A DNA stretch of 64,000 bases from Poa pratensis (lineage: Eukaryota > Streptophyta > Magnoliopsida > Poales > Poaceae), in NCBI GenBank assembly GCA_947311845.1, contig CAMZMU010000063.1, positions 125,710,914 to 125,774,913 of the forward strand, given 5' to 3'. The stretch's first letter is position 1. The number at the start of each line of letters is the position of its first letter. The notes beneath the pieces were generated by a model. That model was not told the origin of the DNA and did no database searches. It saw only the letters and a list, made by a program, of their open reading frames with translations. Below are positions 57,901 to 64,000 of this stretch, piece by piece. Made by a program: the position numbers and the translations under genes.

Positions 57901-60130
57901 TACAAAGGGCATGACAAGGCATCCTTTGTGTGCGAGCAGGAAATCATCAATGACGGGGGAATCATTAATGAAATTCGCCTATATAGGGATGCACGCTATA
58001 TATCTCCTCCAGAGGCTCTTTATAGGGTTTTCGGTTTTAAAATGTTTGGTGTCAGTCCATCGGTGTTGCAGCTCCAGCTTCATTTGCCAAACATGCATAT
58101 TGTCGCATTTAAAGCTTATGAGAATCTGGAAGATGTTGTTGCTCGGCCATCTTCTTCCAAATCCATGCTTACCGAGTACTTTGAGATGAACCAGAGGTAT
58201 CCAGAGGCACAGAAATGGTTGTACAGAGACTTTCCAGAACACTATAGGTGGATTTCTGGGAATAAGAAGTGGCAGAAGAGAAAAACTTAAAAAATACAGA
58301 TTGGAAGACTGGTGTATGCGCATCCCGCTGAAGGAGAAAGGTACTACTTGCGGGTGCTGCTAAGTCATGTCCGAGGTGCCACTTCATTTGATGATTTAAA
58401 AACAGTTAACGGCGAGTCATGCACTTCCTTTAGAGAGGCATGTGAGCACTTAGGCCTCATTGAGCACGACAAGACCCTTGATGATAGCATGACGGAGGCG
58501 GCCACATTTCAGATGCCTTCTGCTCTTAGGAGGTTGTTTGCGACTATACTGGTATTCTGTGAGGCAACACAAATTCGCCATTTATGGGACAAACACCTAG
58601 AATCGATGGCTGAGGATTACCGCCGTACTCAATCCAATGAGGCAGCACTTGAGCAGATGATCCTTAGAGATATCAGGGATCTGGTGCAGTCCATGGGAAA
58701 GGATATTAAAAGCTATGGACTTCCGGATCTGGTTGAGACTGATGGTTTTTCTGACACCGGCAATAGAGAGGTAGCAGAGGAGAGGCAAGTCCAAGTGGAC
58801 CAGGAACATCTAGATCTATTTGGTTGTTTGAATAGTGAGCAGCTGGCTGGTTTCAATGACATAATGAATCATGTGACGAACCAAAAAGTCAGGTGTTCTT
58901 TGTTGACGGTCCAGGAGACACTGGGAAGACGTACCTGTACAAGGCATTGCTTGCAAAGGTGCGTTCCATGGACCTAATAGCCATCGCAACTGCTACATCT
59001 GGTATAGCTGCGTCTATAATGCCTGGTGGACGAACTGCACACTCCAGGTTCAAAATTCCAATCAAGCTCACTGACAACAGCATGTGTGGTTTCACAAAGC
59101 GGAGTGGTACAGCAGATTTACTTAAACAAGCGACCTTAATAATTTGGGACGAAGTCGCTATGACAAAGCGTCAAGCAGTAGAGACGCTTGATAGATCGCT
59201 CTAGGATATAATGGAATGTCCTTTGCCGTTTGGTGGAAAGGTTGTCGTCTTTGGTGGAGATTTCAGGCAGGTGCTCCCTGTTGTGACACGAGGGACAAGA
59301 GCACAGATCACAGACGCTACGCTGTTGAGATCCTATCTCTGGGAGAAGACCCACAAAATAACCCTCACGCGCAATATGCGGGCTCAGACGGACCCATGGT
59401 TTTCCGAATACCTCCTAAGGATCGGTAATGGAACAGAAGAAACAATTGGCGACGACTACGTGCGTCTCCCTGATGACATTGTGATTGGATATACAGAGGA
59501 TGAAGAAGCTATTAACAAGCTCATCGAAAATGTCTTCCCATCCCTGCATGCCAATGCTAGGTCGAGAGAGTACATGAGCACCCGTGCAATTCTCTCGACC
59601 AAGAACGAGCATGTAGATGACCTTAATGACAAAATGATCTCCAGGTTTCCGGGCGAAGAAAAGGTATACCATAGCTTCGAATCTATCGAGGATGACTTCC
59701 AAGGAAATTACACGATTGACTTTGTCAACTCAATCACACCAAATGGCTTGCCCCCGCATGTGTTGACAGTAAAGGTCAACTGCCCGGTCATTTTGTTGCG
59801 GAACCTCGACCCTCATAACGGACTATGCAATGGAACCGGCTTATGATCCGAGCTTTCCAGGATAATGCAATCGATGCGGAGATTGTTGGTGGCCAGCATG
59901 CTGGAAAGAGGGTGTTCATACCTAGAATGCCTATGTCTCCCTCAGAGGACACCTTACTCCCCTTCAAGCTTAAGAGAAAACAGTTCCCAATCCGCCTAAG
60001 TTTCGCGATGATAATTAACAAGGCACAGGGTCAGACCATCCCAAACGTCGGTATTTACCTTCCCGAACCTGTGTTCTCACATGGCCAGCTATATGTTGCA
60101 TTGTCAAGGGGTGTGTCAAGAAATACGACG
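54915..60130 (+). pseudogene. Helitron Rep/PIF1-type helicase, heavily broken
   Basis: N-terminal exons 54915-54981, 55059-55261 and from 55306 carry a repeated charged unit (DPTELKRQRERERYA.. and DPKELKRQKAREYYA..). Then come DCRHCGALRF (zinc-like), FTSLGVTLD and IYDTDENSLHRA, and the Rep part with HUH-type LPHEHILL and the tyrosine region VKYLFKYIYKGHD. The helicase follows: FFVDGPGDTGKTYLYKALL (motif I), LIIWDEVAM (II), [27 protein letters not shown] and QLYVALSRG. Such proteins nick and unwind DNA for rolling-circle transposition. Breaks: TAG 56759-56761; loss of the first Rep motif block (FxTxTxNPxW) between about 57386 and 57472; TAA 58288-58290; one-base losses near 58888 and 59838; TAG 59202-59204; truncation by the Gypsy LTR after SRGVSRNTT. 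Confidence 0.9.
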
Positions 60131-60603
60131 TGTCGAGGTGTGCCCTCGGCAAATCCCATGGTTGCTATACCTAGGGTTGATTGTGTGGTAGAGAACGCGT
60201 AGTATCGGTGGAATCGACGGCTGACAAGCTGGATTTACCCAGGTTCAGGGCCCTCGAGTGAGGTAAAACCCCTACTTCCTGCTTGTCTGTATTTATGGTA
60301 TGAATATGAGGGTTACAAGGGTTCGACAAGCTGATGATCTCGCCGAGGTTTTGGTGGCTATGGATTGCTTGCCCTGATCGATCACCCTCCCAGCCTTTAT
60401 ATAGGAGGCTGGGTCTCGGGAAACATAACCGACCAAGGTTACATGTATGGAAAGCTTTAACCGACTACAACTTGATCTAACTTGGAAAGCACTCTTCGTC
60501 TTGGGCCTTCCTTCGTGGGCTTCGATTAATCCTTGGGCTTCTTTGATCATCACGTGCACTAGGTACCCTTACTCTGGGGTACCCGTAGAGTATAACCTCG
60601 TCA
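60131..60603 (-). repeat. Gypsy 3' LTR, about 473 bp
   Basis: In the element's sense it begins TGACGAGGTTATACTC and ends CACCTCGACA (TG...CA). It replaces the end of the Helitron helicase gene. Confidence 0.75.
60396..60403 (-). promoter_or_regulatory. TATA box in the Gypsy LTR
   Basis: CCTATATAAAGGC on the minus strand, centrally placed in the LTR, is a standard retrotransposon promoter TATA box. Confidence 0.7.
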
Positions 60604-60616
60604 TTAGCCCCCGAGT
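60604..60616 (-). other. Gypsy polypurine tract
   Basis: On the minus strand TACTCGGGGGCTAA abuts the LTR start, a form common in Triticeae Gypsy elements. Confidence 0.7.
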
Positions 60617-60748
60617 ACTTGCTTGACTCGAAGAATCGAGCATGTGCTCTCTTCAACGTGCACGTCATAGTCTTCTGAGCTTGTTCTTCTGACCCGATGT
60701 AGTTCTTCAAGCTCTAATTTGTTTCGATTGTATGTGTATGCTAACCAA

Positions 60749-61290
60749 GGGATATTGACATAGTAGGCCTGATTCACTCGAATATCGAGATCAGTTAACC
60801 ACACATTTGGGCGAAACCATACTAGCCTTCAGTCAGACTCGAGTCCCCGGACTCGAGCCTGGAACGCGGTCGAAAGATTTTGCCTAGGGATATTGACATA
60901 GTAGGCCTGATTCACTCGGAAATCGAGCTCAGTTAACCGCACATTCGGGCGAAACCATACTAGCCTTCAGTCAGACTCGAGTCCCCGGACTCGAGCCTGG
61001 AACGCAGTCGAAAGATTTTGCCTAGGGATATTGACATAGTAGGCCTGATTCACTCGAAAATCGAGCTCAGTTAACCGCACATTCGGGCGAAACCATACTA
61101 GCCTTCAATCAGGTTCGAGTCCCCGGACTCGAAGCCGGAACACTTTTGAAACTTTTGCCTAGGGATATTGACATAGTAGGCCTGATTCACTCGAAAATCG
61201 AGCTCAGTTAACCGCACATTTGGGCGAAACCATACTAGCCTTCAATCAGGTTCGAGTCCCCGGACTCGAAGCTAGAACATACTGGACATA
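60749..61290 (-). repeat. Four tandem units of about 138 bp
   Basis: GGGATATTGACATAGTAGGC recurs at 60749, 60887, 61025 and 61162, a spacing of 138, 138 and 137 bp. Each unit also contains CTCGAGTCCCCGGACTCGAG-type palindromes. They lie between the LTR and the antisense ORF. No spacers, so not CRISPR. Confidence 0.93.
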
Positions 61291-61600
61291 TTCGACTCAG
61301 GCCGTTGTAGGTCTTACTGATTCATTCTGCAGTTTAACTTTTGATACCTAACGCGTCCGTCAGGATTTTCATCATGTCTGTTGACACGGAAAAATTCAAG
61401 GGAAAACACTGTTGGAGCGTCCCTCGGCCCATCTCGATTGCTCGGCGGGTCTTACTTTGCATTTGCGTATGCAGCATCCGAAACATCTGCGACTGGCATA
61501 GTCCGGGAATTTATGAAGTTTGATTCTTTGATTTGTGAAGTACTTAATGCATTTTAATCGAGTCTATAGTCGAGTGAGTTTCTTACCTTCTTTTGAGAAC

Positions 61601-61765
61601 CTATGGGAGCGCGACAGCGCTCCCATAGGAGTAGCCCCCGAGATTATGGTTTATTGTCTTGCAATAGAGGACAATCTCAAATCATCCTTCTATACTGCTT
61701 TTTGTCAATCGAAATACTTTGCTTTTGAAGTCTATGGGAGCGCGTCAGCGCTCCCATTGGAGTAG
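61601..61765. repeat. Repeated 12-bp-stem hairpins
   Basis: CTATGGGAGCGC-GACA-GCGCTCCCATAG at 61601-61628 is a perfect 12-bp stem with a 4-nt loop. A second near-copy lies at 61732-61759 (loop GTCA) in a repeated context (GGAGTAGCCCCCGAGATTAT follows both). A degenerate third trace is near 61852. Confidence 0.85.
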
Positions 61766-62449
61766 CCCCCGAGATTATGTTTTATTTCTTTCGAAGTAGA
61801 GGATAATCTCAATCATTTTTTGAGCATCTTCAGTCGAAGAATTTTTGAATACGCTCCCATGGGAGTAATATAACTTAGTCGAAGGAACGGTCGAATGACC
61901 AATTTTGCTTTTAAGAACTTGTCATATCCGAACTAAATAAGGCAATCGATTGACCAATATTCGTTGGACAGATTCAAATATTTTTGAACAAATGCTTCAA
62001 TGACGTCAGGGATGACGTTTATTTCGACTGCGATTTCTGACACGCGTGGCGTGCGTTATGCTGCGATTGATGGGACGCTACATGTATGCGGGCCCATTTG
62101 CAGAGCTGACCGAAGACGGTGCCGTTTGGACTTGATTTGACCATACGGGCCCACTTTTTTCGCAAGCGTGATGCTGGCTCCTCTTTTTACGTGCGTAGTG
62201 GGCGGAGTGGCCGGCGACGGTTGCCCTCCGCGTTTGCCACGTGTACGGTCAGATTGCGTGCGTAACGCACGATTTGGATCTGATGGCTGTGATTGCTTTT
62301 GTCTTGTGGTAAATAGGGAAACAGCGCTGGCGTTTGTTTTTTACCTGCCATTTGCTCTGCGCGCCGCCCCTGTTCCATCTTCTTCCTCGCGCTCTGCCTC
62401 CATTGCTCCTGCGCTAAAGCTTTGCCGTTCTCCCACCTGCTTGTTGACG
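61766..62449 (+). other. Presumed leader of the antisense Gypsy ORF
   Basis: Becomes GC-rich toward 62449. An in-frame open region extends upstream to about 62168, but it reads like leader. No separate gene. Confidence 0.4.
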
Positions 62450-63955
62450 ATGAAGAAAGCAGCGGGCAACAAACGCTCCGCCTCGACTGCTGCCGCCGCG
62501 CCCGATGCGGCGGCGAAGAAGGGGAAGAAGATTGCGGCTAGCACATCTGCGGTCGCCGTCGACCTCAAGAAGACCAATGGCGATTGGATGAAATCCACTC
62601 TGAAGGAGGCGCAGCTGGACAAGCTGCGCGAGGACGGGTTGCTGCCACCCTCTGACCAGCTCTTCGTCCGCGCACCCTTCGCCCAAGGAGGTACTTCCCG
62701 AGCCTCGCGCTAACGAGCGTGTCTGCTTTGCCGAGTTTTTGCCTAGGGGTTTCTCGCTCCCCCTTCATGATTTTGTGCGAGGTTTGCTTTTTGCCTACGG
62801 GGTGCAGATCCATGATCTCACCCGAACGGTATTCTGCACATTGCGTGTTTCATCACGCTGTGCGAGTGCTTTTTGGGTGTTGCTCCGAGTTGGGCATTAT
62901 GGAAGTCCATCTTCATGGTTCGGCCAAACAACCGAGGCGGCCGAACCTATCCAGTCGGAGGCCTGCAGATCCAAGTGCGCAGCGACACCCGGTACTTCGC
63001 CCTGAAGCCAGTCGACTCGGCGCAGGGGTGGAGGAGAGGTGGTTCTATGTGCAAGTGGACCAAAATGTGGCCCCAGCATTTTCGACTGCTGGTATAGCCG
63101 CTAGGACAAGAGCCTGGGACCACGAGCTTTCGACTGAAGAAATGGCGGAAGCAGCACCCATGCTGGAGACAATTGGGGGCTCCTCAACAACATCACAGGT
63201 GTGCATCTGATTGCCACCTTTGTGAAGATGCGGGTATGGCCGCTCCGCGCTCGTGCCCACCCAATGTGGGAGTATGAAGGTGCCCTCGACGCCACCCGCA
63301 TGAGCAAGGAGGAGCTGTCCAGGAGTGAACTAGTGACACATGTGCGGTCCATCACCAGCACAAAACAAAGCGAACCCTGCAACGTCGACTGTCCCGTCGA
63401 CCCTTATGGGGCTGAAAAGCCTTTGCCAGAGGTTATTGAATCTTTCGAGTCTATGATCTCCTGTTTTGTTACTCTTCTGTGCATCTTTTTGACTTTTGAC
63501 TGCTATATTTTGTATGCAGGGCCACTCGACTACCTCAACCCTTCCTCCTCTACCCGAAGATGGCCCAACTTATGAAACAGAGGTGACGGTAGAAGCGAAG
63601 GGAGGGGATGAATCGCCTCTACCTTCGGCTACCGCTTCACCCTCAGAAGAGGCTGAAGAGGAAGGGGTAGAGGAAGCACAGGGCAAGGAGCTTGCCGCGA
63701 CTGAGGATGCTAGCGAGGTTCCTGCTCGCAAGCGCCGTCGGGCAGCCCAAGTTATATCTTCTTCCACAAGCTCACCCGCGAAGGAATCGGATGTGAGGGA
63801 TGACGTAAACTCAGGTTCGTCTCCTATGACCACAATTGTTCCCTTGGACGTGAGTCCTTTGAGCTCGGCTCCTCCTCCTCCTCAGTCGGGTGGGCAGCTA
63901 CCTTTTGGAGGCCCAAACTTTGACGAACTCGACACGAGGATGAAGAAGAGCACAG
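62450..63955 (+). pseudogene. Antisense additional ORF of a Gypsy element (PF04195, 'putative gypsy type transposon')
   Basis: From ATG at 62450 (MKKAAGNKRSASTAAAA) the protein reads LKEAQLDKLREDGLLPP, then, with frame corrections, ANERVCFAEFLPRGFSLPLH, FVRGLLFAYGVQIHDLTPNG, FLGVAPSWALWKSIF, GGLQIQVRSDTRYF, GWFYVQVDQNVAPAFS, LLNNITGVHLIATFVKM. An intron of about 90 bp ends in TATGCAG at 63522, then a Ser/Glu-rich exon (GHSTTSTLPPLPEDGPTYE onward). This family is widespread in grass Gypsy elements and its role is unknown. Frameshifts occur near 62688, 62822, 63035 and 63177; three of the four are clear one-base losses. Confidence 0.75.
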
Positions 63956-64000
63956 GTTTGCTCCTTTATGTAATAATTAATTGTTTTTTATGAATTGAGT

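Larger units (their letters stand above)
48859..60130 (+). mobile_element. Second Helitron with a decayed Rep/helicase gene, split by Copia and cut by Gypsy
   Basis: A candidate 5' end TCTCCACTACTTATAAAAG follows an A at 48858 and resembles the 5' end of the neighbouring Helitron. The coding part (54915-60130) is a Rep-helicase of Helitron type. The Copia element occupies 49161-54161. The right part is lost at 60130 where a Gypsy LTR begins, so the 3' CTRR end, if it survives, lies beyond the Gypsy element outside the window. Confidence 0.65.
60131..64000 (-). mobile_element. Ty3/Gypsy LTR retrotransposon, minus strand, with antisense additional ORF; runs off the window
   Basis: The 3' LTR (60131-60603) is at the left, preceded in the element's sense by a polypurine tract at 60604-60616. 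To the right come 138-bp tandem repeats, hairpin repeats and then a gene on the opposite (+) strand coding a PF04195-type protein. In the Tat lineage of plant Gypsy elements an antisense ORF sits between pol and the 3' LTR, exactly this arrangement. Gag, pol and the 5' LTR should lie beyond 64000. Confidence 0.75.

Noticed and set aside
60749..61290. Regular 138-bp repeats considered as a CRISPR array or satellite
   Set aside because: Units are contiguous without unique spacers and sit inside a Gypsy element in plant DNA.

Overview
The window is nuclear DNA of a grass, most likely a Triticeae species (wheat, Aegilops or barley type). The reasons are the many Stowaway MITEs with CTCCCTCCGT ends and TA target sites, Tourist/Harbinger and hAT MITEs, nested Helitron, Copia and Gypsy elements, and GC-rich grass exons interrupted by AT-rich introns. 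Nothing prokaryotic, viral or CRISPR-like is present.

Host genes: (1) eIF2-alpha, complete, five coding exons, + strand, 8472-12442; (2) a tRNA-Gly(GCC), 13255-13325, beside a partial copy of itself; (3) an intronless PYR/PYL/RCAR abscisic acid receptor, - strand, 21036-21659; (4) a CLASSY-type SNF2 chromatin remodeller of the RdDM pathway, - strand, 30625-35517, five coding exons readable but broken by four single-base losses; (5) an intronless type II membrane protein of the DUF7870/FkbM methyltransferase-like family, - strand, 43441-44916. They are not an operon or an evident functional cluster.

Left third (1-17 kb): small MITEs, a 513-bp non-autonomous Mutator element with a perfect 9-bp target duplication, a 530-bp hAT MITE with an 8-bp duplication, and a 4.48-kb Mutator-like element that carries a decayed plant mobile domain (PMD) gene and ends 196 bp before the eIF2-alpha start codon. 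A perfect 84-bp inverted repeat lies at 15.4-15.65 kb.

Middle (17-45 kb): decayed PIF/Harbinger transposases, one nearly intact 2.17-kb Harbinger element whose transposase is split by a single in-frame TGA, a poly(A)-tailed retroelement, the PYL, CLSY and DUF7870 genes, and tandem duplications in the flanks of the CLSY and DUF7870 genes.

Right third (45-64 kb): a nest. A 3.25-kb non-autonomous Helitron carries a DEAD-box helicase fragment. A second Helitron with a decayed Rep/helicase gene begins 262 bp later. It is split by a Copia element (identical 154-bp LTRs, TSD TGCTC) and cut at 60130 by a minus-strand Gypsy element, which shows its 3' LTR, tandem repeats and an antisense additional ORF and runs off the window.

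I see no wholly new molecular system. The best leads are the perfect hairpin, the PMD-carrying MULE in the eIF2-alpha promoter, the triplicated eIF2-alpha intron segment, and the striking excess of one-base losses among the broken genes.
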